A stretch of 64,000 nucleotides of DNA from Bacillus luti (GTDB taxonomy: Bacteria > Bacillota > Bacilli > Bacillales > Bacillaceae_G): NCBI RefSeq assembly GCF_001884105.1, contig NZ_MACI01000089.1:1-64000 (forward strand), in the 5' to 3' direction. This document shows positions 8,821 to 16,924 of this stretch, in pieces. The position numbers were made by a program, and so were the translations under genes. Under the pieces are notes generated by a model. That model had not been told where the DNA came from, made no database searches, and saw only the letters and a program-made list of their open reading frames with translations. Positions within the stretch are counted from its first letter, which is position 1. Every line of letters begins with the position of its first letter.

Positions 8821-10323
8821 ATGAGCAAAATCATAGAGTTACAAGAAGTAAAAGAGCTTCAAGATCGCTTTAATTCAAATGCTGAAGAGTTAAATCAACA
8901 TTTGGAAACATTGCAGCAAAAAATAGAGGACTTTACACAAATTAACTCTTTCCAAGGGAAAGCTGCTGCGGATATTAAGGAGTATTTATCGACAGTTCAT
9001 GGAACTATTATCACTGGATTTACAGCTACAGCCGAAGTATTAAAAAGTCAATTTCAAAAAGCAGTAGAGGAGTTTAACAGTGAGGTTGACAGCGATGCAG
9101 ATGCAAAAATCCATGGAAGTTATTTGGATGGTGTAAAGAAAAAAGTTAATGGATATAGTGAGGGATTTAGCCACTCTAATGAAGCGGCGAAAAAAACAGT
9201 AGGTACGATTAGTGACATCGTCGCAATTCAATATCCATCATCATCAAGCATCACTGAAGGCGCTGTAAAAAGCCAAAAAGAAATCAGTGATACATTAGAA
9301 AAATTAGAGACTTATAACAGTAAGCAAAGTGACCTGCAAGAGTTTGATGAATTAATGCGTAAAATAGATGAGGGAATGAAACAAATAAAAGTGAATAATG
9401 GGAATTTGTCTAGCGCTTCAATAGGGAAGCTATTAGCTGACACATCAATTGGAAATATCATTAAGGGATTGGCAGATGCCATGACTAAGTTTGATATTGG
9501 GAACAAGGGAGCTAAGGCTACTTTAAATGCGTACATACGCATGCATTATGTTACAAAGAAATTGGGTTTTGGAGCCCTTTTTGATCCTAAAGGCCGAAAA
9601 GGTAAAGGGGCATATACATTATCGACTTCTAAGAAAGAAGATATGGTTTTAGCAGAAAGAATACTTAAAATGGATAATAAAGATGACGTTTTATTCAAAT
9701 ATTTAAAGGATAAATTAGAATTTAAATTCGAGGGTTTGAAAACAACAAAGGAACAAATAAAAAAGGCACGCAGAAATATTTATAAATTACCAGAGTTTCA
9801 AAATTACGCAGATTTTCGGATGGATCGAGTAAACAAAGGATTGCCTACCGCGATTGGGAAAAAAGGACTGAGTTCATTTAAAGCTGCTTGGGCAGACGGC
9901 TTAAAGGATATTAATCCTATGAAATGGAAAGAATCGTTTAAAGGCCTAGGTAAAGCAGGAGGGATATTGAAAGGAGCAGGTATTTTTGGAGCGGTTGTGT
10001 CAGTTGGAGGTAATATTGTAGACGCTAAGCAAGGTGTAGATGATAGAAAAGGTAGTTGGCAGTTAAAAGATGTAGTGGATATAGCAACAGATTCAGCTGT
10101 AGATATTGGAGCGAATGCTGGAGCGATGGCAGCTGGTGCTGTAGCAGGATCGTTTTTCCTTCCGCCGCTTGGTACTGTGGTAGGAGCTGGCGTTGCGGTA
10201 GTTGCTACGGCGGGATTGAATGTCAAATGGAATGGGAAAGACAATGCAATTGACTATGCTAAAAAAGGAGTGAAAAATGTAACTAATAAGATAGGGGAGA
10301 AACTTAAATCAATATTTTGGTGA
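8821..10323 (+). CDS. LXG-domain T7SS effector with glycine-rich, membrane-active-looking C-terminus
   Basis: A 500-residue protein. Residues 1 to about 215 are helical and match the LXG targeting domain by position, composition and lack of a signal peptide. A polar linker follows. The C-terminal part, normally the toxin, has two Gly/Ala-rich hydrophobic stretches: about 377-400 (GKAGGILKGAGIFGAVVSVG) and about 430-468 (GANAGAMAAGAVAG, then GTVVGAGVAVVATAG). Gly-x-x-x-Gly/Ala spacing like this is a glycine zipper, as in pore-forming LXG toxins such as TelE of Streptococcus gallolyticus. The last 30 residues are basic. No nuclease, NADase or lipid II phosphatase motif was seen. A membrane target fits the six-helix membrane protein encoded 26 bases downstream as immunity partner. 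The LXG call is firm; the pore-forming activity is inferred. Confidence 0.8.
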   Translation: MSKIIELQEVKELQDRFNSNAEELNQHLETLQQKIEDFTQINSFQGKAAADIKEYLSTVHGTIITGFTATAEVLKSQFQKAVEEFNSEVDSDADAKIHGSYLDGVKKKVNGYSEGFSHSNEAAKKTVGTISDIVAIQYPSSSSITEGAVKSQKEISDTLEKLETYNSKQSDLQEFDELMRKIDEGMKQIKVNNGNLSSASIGKLLADTSIGNIIKGLADAMTKFDIGNKGAKATLNAYIRMHYVTKKLGFGALFDPKGRKGKGAYTLSTSKKEDMVLAERILKMDNKDDVLFKYLKDKLEFKFEGLKTTKEQIKKARRNIYKLPEFQNYADFRMDRVNKGLPTAIGKKGLSSFKAAWADGLKDINPMKWKESFKGLGKAGGILKGAGIFGAVVSVGGNIVDAKQGVDDRKGSWQLKDVVDIATDSAVDIGANAGAMAAGAVAGSFFLPPLGTVVGAGVAVVATAGLNVKWNGKDNAIDYAKKGVKNVTNKIGEKLKSIFW

Positions 10324-10349
10324 TTAGACTACACGAGAGGTGCATATAG

Positions 10350-11129
10350 ATGATGTGGAATATAAAAGAAGAAGATTTAGATAAATTTAGGATGACATGT
10401 AATGATCGTTTAAGTCCTGAAGGGGCTACAGGATTTATGTTTGGAGGAATACTATTTAGTTCAATAATCATTTTTTCTATTGTTTTATCAGCTGGGTGGG
10501 ATTACTGTATGCTTCTCTTTAATATAGGAATTGTTAAGTTAGAAGTGTTATTATATAGCTTACAAATAATTCTTTTAATTATTTATTCATTCCCAAAAGC
10601 TCAATTTAAATTTCAAAAGCTACAAACAATTGTTGTATTATTATATGCATTCCAAATGGCAACAATAGCGCCTATTGCTTTGACTGTTACTAAAATGGCT
10701 AATAATTCAATTGACTGGATTACAATAATGTATACGGGTGTATTGCTTTTGGGAGCAGTTGTTGTTCATATTGTGGCAACCCTTGATACGTTTAAACAAG
10801 CGAGTGAAGGTGCGTTTAGTATGGATGAAAGGTCTGCCTCTTTCTTTAGTAAAACAAAAGGGAATATGATGAAGGGGGCTACACTATACGCAGCAACTAT
10901 TCTTATTTTGATATATTTTCACAACGATTATGAGTTTGATGCTTTATTTATGTATATAGTAGGGACCTTTTTAATGTATACGATAGCCATTGGTGCAGCT
11001 GAATTTCAGCTATTAATGTATTGTAGATTTAAATTCCCTTCATTTAACATATCGTGGGAGCAACATAAAAGAGAATCTCCAAGATATCAAAAGAAAAATA
11101 AAAAAGGTAAATCAAAACGTAAAGCGTAA
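10350..11129 (+). CDS. six-helix membrane protein, probable immunity protein (paralogue 1)
   Basis: A 259-residue integral membrane protein with about six hydrophobic helices (near 27-50, 58-78, 88-110, 122-144, 173-190, 197-222) and a strongly basic C-terminal tail (KKNKKGKSKRKA). The cytosolic N-terminus contains the signature EEDL-x-x-FRMTC-x-x-RLSP-x-GA shared by all five copies in the window. It lies directly behind the LXG effector on the same strand, the standard place for the cognate immunity gene, and a membrane location fits a membrane-active toxin. Two ATGs are adjacent (10350, 10353); GAGAGGTG serves either, and the paralogues begin at the equivalent of the second. I do not recognise a named family. 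Confidence 0.7.
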   Translation: MMWNIKEEDLDKFRMTCNDRLSPEGATGFMFGGILFSSIIIFSIVLSAGWDYCMLLFNIGIVKLEVLLYSLQIILLIIYSFPKAQFKFQKLQTIVVLLYAFQMATIAPIALTVTKMANNSIDWITIMYTGVLLLGAVVVHIVATLDTFKQASEGAFSMDERSASFFSKTKGNMMKGATLYAATILILIYFHNDYEFDALFMYIVGTFLMYTIAIGAAEFQLLMYCRFKFPSFNISWEQHKRESPRYQKKNKKGKSKRKA

Positions 11130-11136
11130 AGGAAAT

Positions 11137-11205
11137 GAGTATAGTAGATTTAAATTTTCGCCATTTACTATAATGTGGAAGGAATATGAAGGAGAGCGTA
11201 AGTGA
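11137..11205 (+). pseudogene. C-terminal fragment of a further six-helix paralogue
   Basis: Seven bases after paralogue 1, the frame ending with TGA at 11203 reads YSRFKFSPFTIMWKEYEGERK, matching the last membrane-proximal part of the paralogues (YCRFKFPSFNISWEQHKRE and YCRFKFKSFNMTWEENERM). There is no start codon or upstream body. It is best explained as the tail left when a neighbouring copy was deleted by recombination. Its ending differs from both tail types in the intact copies, so it represents a third version. Confidence 0.6.
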
Positions 11206-11263
11206 CATTTGAAGAAACATAAAAATATAGCCAAGAGAAAGTATAGTAAAAGGAGTAGGTATT

Positions 11264-11725
11264 ATGAAAATTCAATATAAAGCATTATCACTCTTAAATT
11301 TAATTAGCATTACCCAAATTGTAAAAAAAGAAGATTGGTTATTACCTGCTATCGCACTGAGAAATCAAGTTGTTCATAATGGAATATATGCTGTAGGTCC
11401 TGTTCTTTTTAAATATCAGCCATTGGAAAATGAACCAGAGTACGGCGAATATACATATTCTGTTCCAGTAAATGAACGTGTTAAATTAGGAGAGAATTCT
11501 GCATATGAGTATGTTGATGGATTAATTATTGAAGAGGCATTAAGTGTTCGATTTACTGATGAAGATGGTGATATTGAAGAGGCTTATAATTTAATACATG
11601 AGTTTGCAGAACAGCATCATATTAAATTAGAAAACGGTTTTTATCATGTATGTTTAGATGTATACGGTGACATGTGGCTAGATATTTATGCTCCTATTAT
11701 AGAAGTAGGTGAAACAATAAAATGA
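11264..11725 (+). CDS. T7SS-cluster protein of unknown function (DUF5085-like), copy 1
   Basis: A soluble 153-residue protein without signal or membrane segment, with alternating strands and helices. It resembles DUF5085-type proteins that I recall from Bacillus LXG loci; the fold may be of the GyrI/SRPBCC ligand-binding kind, but no motif settles it. The next gene is a diverged copy: both have a central NE/DENxxYxE-type segment followed by PVNE and a late FYHV/IYHV strand. AAAGGAGTAGG precedes the ATG. The end overlaps the next start by 4 bases (ATGA), so the two are translationally coupled and probably work together, perhaps as chaperone or accessory factor for the effector. Confidence 0.55.
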   Translation: MKIQYKALSLLNLISITQIVKKEDWLLPAIALRNQVVHNGIYAVGPVLFKYQPLENEPEYGEYTYSVPVNERVKLGENSAYEYVDGLIIEEALSVRFTDEDGDIEEAYNLIHEFAEQHHIKLENGFYHVCLDVYGDMWLDIYAPIIEVGETIK

Positions 11726-12168
11726 TAATAGAAGGACAAAGTATTGCGTATACAAATGTTGTTTCGAAAGAATACTATTTTCATTACGAAGATATGGAAG
11801 AAGCAATTGAACATTTTATGTCAGAAATTGCAACAGCGAATTTAACAGTAAAAGGTCCGATGTTTTATGCTTTGAAAAATATACCATCTGATGAAAATAT
11901 GTATGTTGAATTATTCATGCCAGTAAATGAGGATAAAATTCCAGCATCAGAAACACTTCAATTTAGGAGCTATTATTATGTTGATGAGATGCTCATGAAA
12001 CGATATACGGGAGATTATGAAAAATTAACAGAGCAGGTATATGGTGAAATGCTTCTGTATATGGAGGATAATAATCTGAATTTAGCCTCGCCAATTTATC
12101 ATGTGTTTAGCGGTGATGAGTCTTTACAGTATGTTGAAGTGAAGATTGCTGTATTTAATGAAGAATAA
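11722..12168 (+). CDS. T7SS-cluster protein of unknown function (DUF5085-like), copy 2
   Basis: A soluble 148-residue protein and diverged tandem partner of the preceding gene, sharing length, the central VELFMPVNED strand (YSVPVNER in copy 1) and the late SPIYHVF segment (NGFYHVC in copy 1). No catalytic motif or membrane segment is visible. Its ATG overlaps the stop of copy 1. A hairpin terminator about 95 bases after the stop closes this part of the T7SS unit. Function is unknown; association with LXG export is inferred only from position. Confidence 0.55.
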   Translation: MIIEGQSIAYTNVVSKEYYFHYEDMEEAIEHFMSEIATANLTVKGPMFYALKNIPSDENMYVELFMPVNEDKIPASETLQFRSYYYVDEMLMKRYTGDYEKLTEQVYGEMLLYMEDNNLNLASPIYHVFSGDESLQYVEVKIAVFNEE

Positions 12169-12260
12169 TATTTTAAGCTTGTGACTTTTAACATATGGAA
12201 ACATCATGAAATATCATAAAAGAGATAGTTTTGAATAGGGTTTGGGGAAATGACATAAAT

Positions 12261-12297
12261 AAAACCTTCTCTTCTCGTTAGAATGAGGAGGTTTTTC
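12261..12297 (+). terminator. rho-independent terminator
   Basis: Inverted repeat AAAACCTTCTC / GAGGAGGTTTTT with a 12-base loop and a T run. It ends the transcript carrying the two DUF5085-like genes. The rest of 12169-12457 shows no gene. Confidence 0.7.
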
Positions 12298-12457
12298 GTT
12301 CTCAAATCTATATGTAATTAACTTAATATTTCGACATGTGATTTTCAACGGGCTCATTCTGTATTGGTAGTAGTTACGTGCTATAGTTCGCTTTGTTGCT
12401 ATTTTGAAGGGGAAAGTTTATTCAAAAGTCAATTTGTAAAGAGAGGAAGGTGTTACT

Positions 12458-12703
12458 TTGAATAAGGAGCGGGATGTTTTGAAAACAGAGAAAAGTTTTT
12501 TTGAAAGGACAATAGTATCTATATATAAAGCGTTAGAATTTATAATGAAATATACAATGATTCTAATAATAATAATGTCCATATTTGTAATAATCGCTGC
12601 TGTTTATTTTAAAATATATGAGGGGATAGGAGCGGGTATATTTCTCTTAATCTCGTCATTATTTGCATATGTGGTGTTTTTTAAGAAAAGTAAAAATGCC
12701 TAG
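12458..12703 (+). CDS. small two-helix membrane protein, unknown
   Basis: An 81-residue protein starting at TTG 12458, chosen because GAGAGGAAGG ends seven bases before it. A charged N-terminus is followed by two hydrophobic helices (about 31-51 and 56-74) and a basic KKSKNA end. It has no recognisable family. It lies between the T7SS terminator and a broken lipoprotein gene. It could be a small immunity or accessory protein of the polymorphic-toxin region, but nothing in the sequence shows this. Confidence 0.5.
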   Translation: MNKERDVLKTEKSFFERTIVSIYKALEFIMKYTMILIIIMSIFVIIAAVYFKIYEGIGAGIFLLISSLFAYVVFFKKSKNA

Positions 12704-12724
12704 AGGAACCAACGAGGTATCAGT

Positions 12725-12944
12725 ATGAAGTTAAAGAAAAAAGCTAAGATGATGATAGTTCTGTCAATAGTATCAAGTTTATTAAGTGGATGTGGTTAAG
12801 TACGGATACGGGACCAATATGAAAAATTGCCGCAGTCTTATAAATGAATATGATCCTTTGTATGGCGCCATTAAAGCCGCAGATTTTGTAATACCTGGAC
12901 AGGTTTATAAAATGGAAAATGGGGATATTTCGGTATTTTTATAG
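12725..12944 (+). pseudogene. broken lipoprotein gene
   Basis: ATG 12725 opens a typical lipoprotein signal: basic MKLKKKAK, a hydrophobic core and the lipobox LLSGC, but a stop comes at codon 25, one residue after the lipobox Cys. Beyond it, one frame gives KLPQSYK before a stop, and another stays open to the TAG at 12942, reading NEYDPLYGAIKAADFVIPGQ and on to DISVFL. This is what a lipoprotein gene with at least one frameshift and an internal deletion would leave. The parent family is not identifiable. Confidence 0.6.
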
Positions 12945-12978
12945 TTAGGAAAAAGTTATTCTAAAAGGAGTATGTTGG

Positions 12979-13239
12979 GTGAATCATAGACGTAAGAAAA
13001 AGAAACCGAAACAAATAAGAAAAGAATCTGTTAAGAAAAACCCGATAGTAGAAGAAAAACCACTAAAGAAGAGTAGCAACAAGTTAGTTGATATTCTCCT
13101 AGGTATTCTTCTTTTCCCAATTTTTATATGGGCTGTCTTGGAAGGTTCTACAACACAAGTAAGCAAAGGGAAGACTTTCCTTATTATCGTTTTCTTTATC
13201 TTAATTGCAATAGGGTTATCTATGATAGGAAACAAATAA
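12979..13239 (+). CDS. small basic membrane protein, unknown
   Basis: An 86-residue protein beginning at GTG 12979, with AAAAGGAG eight bases upstream. The first 35 residues are very Lys/Arg-rich, followed by two hydrophobic helices (about 36-54 and 66-83). No family recognised. It ends 12 bases before the next gene, so the two are likely cotranscribed. Confidence 0.5.
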   Translation: MNHRRKKKKPKQIRKESVKKNPIVEEKPLKKSSNKLVDILLGILLFPIFIWAVLEGSTTQVSKGKTFLIIVFFILIAIGLSMIGNK

Positions 13240-13251
13240 GGGGGAGTTCAG

Positions 13252-13890
13252 ATGTTTAAGAAGAAGGAGAAAAAAAGCATTTACGTTAGACTGGTAAACA
13301 CACAGGGGGAAATCATTCGAGAGTTTAATTGTACAGAAAAAGACTTGCAAAAAGTAAAAGGAAATGGTGCTGAAATTCGTGTGGTTGGAGATAACTCATA
13401 TGAGATGGTAGCAACCGATGAACAACTAGAAAAACTAGCAAGAGTCGAAGCAGAAATCGAAGCAGAAATCAAGGAATGGGAAGACGCTTTAAATGAGAGT
13501 TTGGATGAACGAGAGGAAAGAGAAGCAAGGCAGAAAGAATTGAAAGAAAAGAATAAATGGAGTACAAAGAAGAAAGTAATCGTATTTGGACTGATATTCT
13601 TTGTATTTATTGGATTACCTATTATTGAGGGGTATCAGAATAGTAAACTAGTTGAAGAAGGAACATCATTAAATGCAGAAATTGTAGGTAGGCATGTAGA
13701 GAAGGAATTCATGTTTACACACCCCACATTAGTAGTTGAGGTAGACGGTAAAAAGCATAATGTATGGGTAAGTGAAGAGACATATAACGGAGCAGAGTGG
13801 TTAGGTAGACTAAAAGTCATCAAAACAAAAGATGGTAAAGTTGAGAAGGACCCTAGATATGAGGGTGAAGACTTAATCACGAGTTATTAA
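13252..13890 (+). CDS. single-helix membrane protein with coiled-coil, unknown
   Basis: A 212-residue protein: an N-terminal beta-rich domain (about 8-60), a Glu/Lys-rich coiled-coil (about 62-100), one membrane helix (about 107-125) and an outside beta-rich domain of about 80 residues. The outer part has the ALTERNATING strand look of a small OB- or SH3-like domain. GGGGGAG precedes the ATG. No motif suggests an enzyme. It shares a transcript with the preceding basic membrane protein. Confidence 0.5.
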   Translation: MFKKKEKKSIYVRLVNTQGEIIREFNCTEKDLQKVKGNGAEIRVVGDNSYEMVATDEQLEKLARVEAEIEAEIKEWEDALNESLDEREEREARQKELKEKNKWSTKKKVIVFGLIFFVFIGLPIIEGYQNSKLVEEGTSLNAEIVGRHVEKEFMFTHPTLVVEVDGKKHNVWVSEETYNGAEWLGRLKVIKTKDGKVEKDPRYEGEDLITSY

Positions 13891-13988
13891 GCAGTATGTT
13901 TTTAATATTCGCTTCTCGAATTAAACAACATTATTATTTGCAAAAATCGAATCCATTAAAATAAAAAACAAATTTTAAATAACTTTAA

Positions 13989-14020
13989 TAACCTCCTAAC
14001 ATATTATTGATGGGAGGTTA
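13989..14020. terminator. hairpin, possible weak terminator
   Basis: Inverted repeat TAACCTCC / GGAGGTTA with a 16-base loop, about 100 bases after the preceding gene. There is no T run, so it may be a weak terminator or simply a structure around the ribosome site of the broken gene that follows. Confidence 0.3.
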
Positions 14021-14283
14021 TCACCTTTCTGAAGATAAAATTAAAGAGATTTATTATCTCGATACAATTGTGATGACAGTAACGTTTTTACTAAGTGAGT
14101 GCAGTTTCGGGGAAATGAAAATAGAGTATGAGGAATTAGAAAAGGTATTGTATGAAGGGGAGATGAATACGATTATGCCTGCAAGTGATGAGGGATATGC
14201 TTAAGTGAAAGAGAGAAGAATATTTAGAGCTTTTGAGGAGAAAGAAGGCTATTTGAACTATCAAAAGCATTCTGATTATGTAC
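14010..14283 (+). pseudogene. broken copy of the lipoprotein gene found intact at 17845
   Basis: The frame from 14010 reads a degraded signal segment ending LLSEC, then SFGEMKIEYEELEKVL, matching SFFEEKIEYEPFVKVL of the intact lipoprotein, then MPASDEGYA against MSASDDGYA. A TAA follows where the intact gene continues; past it, VKERRIFRAFEEKEG still resembles VEQRGIYSTYEQKEDG. The lipobox has Glu at -1, which would block lipid attachment, and about 190 C-terminal residues are missing. It lies just before the array of six-helix paralogues. Confidence 0.7.
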
Positions 14284-14319
14284 GGTAATTAATGTAGTGA
14301 TGATATACATAAAAGATTA

Positions 14320-14370
14320 TCTAAATTTAGTTACACAAAGATGAATGTACTTAAAAAGTTAGGAATGTAA
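14320..14370 (+). pseudogene. internal fragment of a six-helix paralogue
   Basis: This frame reads SKFSYTKMNVLKKLGM then stops, matching SKSFFSNTKMNVLKGVM in paralogue 4 (16571-16620 region); the DNA ACAAAGATGAATGTACT is shared exactly. It has no start and no membrane segments. With the fragment at 11137 it shows that copies have been lost from this locus. Confidence 0.5.
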
Positions 14371-14423
14371 TGGGATTTTAGTGAATGAAAATTATTTAAA
14401 CTGTATAGAAGGTGAAAAACTGA

Positions 14424-15194
14424 ATGTGGAAAATAAAAGAAGAAGATTTAGATGAATTTAGGATGACATGTAAAGATCGGCTAAGTCCTAAAGGTGCTAT
14501 GGTTTTCTTTATTGGAGGGATAGTTTATACTTCAGTATTTATGTTTTTTATTTTTATGGGGGGCTTGGAGTATTATAATACTTTCTTTGACAAAACAATT
14601 GTTAAAATTGAAATTGTGTTATATAGCTTACAAATAATGTTTTTAATTCTATATTCATTTCCAAAAGTGTGTTTTAAATTACAAAAACTACAAACTTTTG
14701 TAATATTATTATATGCATTTCAATTAGGTACTATAACATTCACAGCGTTGATTCTTCCTGGAATTTCTGAGGATTCAATTGACAGAATTACATTAATATA
14801 TGTAGGTATGTTATTTCTAGGAGCAGTCATTGTTCACATTGTGACAACTATCGATACGTTTAAACAAGCGAGTGAAGGTGCGTTTAGTAAGGATGAAAGA
14901 TCCACCTCATTTTTTAGTAAAACAAAAGGGAATGTGATGAAGTGGGCTACAATATATGCGCTACTCCTGTTTATTTTGATATGTTTTCATAATGGTTATG
15001 GAATTGATGTTTTAGTTCTTTATGCGGTAGGTATTGTTTTACTGTATACAGTAGCAATCGGAGCAGCAGAATTCCAACTATTGGTGTACTGTAGATTCAA
15101 ATTCAAGTCATTTAATATGACGTGGGAAGAGAATGAGAGAATGCGTGGGAGATTTCGAAAGCGAAATAAAAAATCCAAAAAGAAAAGTAAATAA
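14424..15194 (+). CDS. six-helix membrane protein, immunity-like (paralogue 2)
   Basis: A 256-residue paralogue of the putative immunity protein at 10350, with the N-terminal EEDLDEFRMTC signature (RLSPKGA variant), about six hydrophobic helices, the conserved DTFKQASEGAF loop between helices 4 and 5, and a basic tail of the second type (NMTWEENERMRGRF then KKSKKKSK). First intact copy of the tandem array. GAAGGTG precedes the ATG. No LXG toxin is adjacent, so it may protect against effectors of other strains. Confidence 0.65.
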   Translation: MWKIKEEDLDEFRMTCKDRLSPKGAMVFFIGGIVYTSVFMFFIFMGGLEYYNTFFDKTIVKIEIVLYSLQIMFLILYSFPKVCFKLQKLQTFVILLYAFQLGTITFTALILPGISEDSIDRITLIYVGMLFLGAVIVHIVTTIDTFKQASEGAFSKDERSTSFFSKTKGNVMKWATIYALLLFILICFHNGYGIDVLVLYAVGIVLLYTVAIGAAEFQLLVYCRFKFKSFNMTWEENERMRGRFRKRNKKSKKKSK

Positions 15195-15256
15195 GAGTGA
15201 AATAGAATTTAAATGTATGAGAATTATTTAAACTGTATTGAGGGTGAAGAGTCAGG

Positions 15257-16027
15257 ATGTGGGATATAAAAGAAGAAGATTTAGGCAAGTTTCGAATGAC
15301 ATGTCAAGATCGTTTAAGTCCTGAAGGTGCGACGGGATTTATGCTCGGAACGATATTTTATACTTCATTATTTATGGTTATTATTTTTGTGGGAGGAATG
15401 GATTATTATACTACCTTGTTTGATAAGGTAATTGTTGGGATTGAATTAGTGTTATATGGTTTGCAAGTAATGTTTTTACTTCTATATTTATTCCCTAAAG
15501 CGCGTTATAAATTACAAAAATTACAAACGCTCGTTATATTATTATATGCATTTCAACTTGGAACTATTGGATGCACGTTATTTGTTCTTCCTGGGATGAT
15601 TGAGCATTCAACCGATTTCATTACACGTGTTTATGTAGGTCTATTAGTATTAGGTGGAATTATTGTTCATATTGCGACAACAGTTGATACATTTAAACAA
15701 GCAAGCGAAGGTGCATTTAGTAGTGGGGGCAAATCAGCTTCATTTTTTAGTAAAACAAAGGGACATGTTATACGAGGTGCTGTAATTTATGTGTTAATTC
15801 TTCTTTTTTTGATTTATATAAATAATAATTATTCATTAAACACTATGTTTGGTTATGTTATATGTAATGTTGTTATGTATGCAGTAGCAATAGGAGCAGC
15901 TGAATTCCAGCTCTTAGTGTACTGTAGATTTAAATTTAAATCATTTAATATGACGTGGGAAGAGAATGACAGAATGCGTGGGAGATTTCGAAAACAAAAT
16001 AAGAAATCCAAAACGAAAAATAAATAA
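15257..16027 (+). CDS. six-helix membrane protein, immunity-like (paralogue 3)
   Basis: A 256-residue paralogue in the tandem array, closest to paralogue 2: it shares DYYTTLFDK/EYYNTFFDK after helix 1, the LPGM/LPGI segment after helix 3 and the NMTWEENDRMRGRF tail. The loop signature reads FSSGGKSASFFSKTKG in place of the usual MDERS, the main internal difference. About six hydrophobic helices. GAGGGTGAAGAG precedes the ATG, and the upstream 60 bases repeat those before the other copies. Confidence 0.65.
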   Translation: MWDIKEEDLGKFRMTCQDRLSPEGATGFMLGTIFYTSLFMVIIFVGGMDYYTTLFDKVIVGIELVLYGLQVMFLLLYLFPKARYKLQKLQTLVILLYAFQLGTIGCTLFVLPGMIEHSTDFITRVYVGLLVLGGIIVHIATTVDTFKQASEGAFSSGGKSASFFSKTKGHVIRGAVIYVLILLFLIYINNNYSLNTMFGYVICNVVMYAVAIGAAEFQLLVYCRFKFKSFNMTWEENDRMRGRFRKQNKKSKTKNK

Positions 16028-16088
16028 TATATTAATAGAATTTTAGTGTTCGAAAAATAATTGAAACGTATAGAAGGTGAAAAACTGA

Positions 16089-16862
16089 ATGTGGAATATA
16101 AAAGAAGAAGATTTGGATGAGTTTCGAATGACATGTAGAGTACGATTAAGTCCTGAGGGAGCTACAGGATTTATGATGGGGGGCATACTCTTTAGTTCAA
16201 TAATTATATTTTCTATCGTTTTATCAGGTGGTTGGGAGTATTGTAAGGTTCTCTTTGGAATGGGAATTGTAAAGTTTGAGCTGTTTTTATTCAGTGTGCA
16301 AATCATTTTTTTAATACTATATTCGTTTCCAAAAGCTCGTTATAAATTTCAAAAATTACAAACAATTGTTGTGTTATTATACGCATTTCAATTAGGAACG
16401 ATTGGGCTCACAGCTTTAATTGTTTCTGAAATAGCTAATAATTCGATTGATGTTTTTACATTGACGCTTGCAAGTTTATTATTTCTAGGAGCAGTAATTT
16501 TTCATATTTTGACAACAATTGATACGTTTAAACAAGCGAGTAAAGGTGCTTTTAGTATGGATGAGAGATCTAAATCATTTTTTAGTAATACAAAGATGAA
16601 TGTACTGAAGGGAGTAATGATATACGTACCACTCCTTCTGATTTTAATTTATTTTTGTAACGACTATGGGTTTGATGCTTTACTAATGTATGTGGTTGGG
16701 AGCATTTTAATGTACGCAGTAGCAATCGGAGCGGCAGAATTCTAACTATTGGCGTACTGTAGATTGAAATTCAAGTCATTTAATATGACGTGGGAAGAGA
16801 ATGAGAGAATGCGTGGGAGAGTTCGAAAGCGAAATAAGAAATTCAAAACGAAAAATAAATAA
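16089..16862 (+). pseudogene. six-helix membrane protein gene with a nonsense codon (paralogue 4)
   Basis: The frame matches the other copies from ATG 16089 to a TAA at 16743, where the neighbours have CAA for Gln in the conserved GAAEFQLL; a single C-to-T change explains it. After the stop the same frame stays open to TAA 16860, giving the usual CRLKFKSFNMTWEENE tail, so a 257-residue parent is clear. The truncated 218-residue product would keep all six helices but lose the basic tail, and may retain some function. Its first two thirds resemble paralogues 1 and 5 while its tail is of the 2/3 type, which suggests a recombinant gene. Confidence 0.75.
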
Positions 16863-16924
16863 TATATTAATAGAATTTTAGTGCTCGAAAAATAATTGAA
16901 ACATATAGAAGGTGAAGAGTCAGG

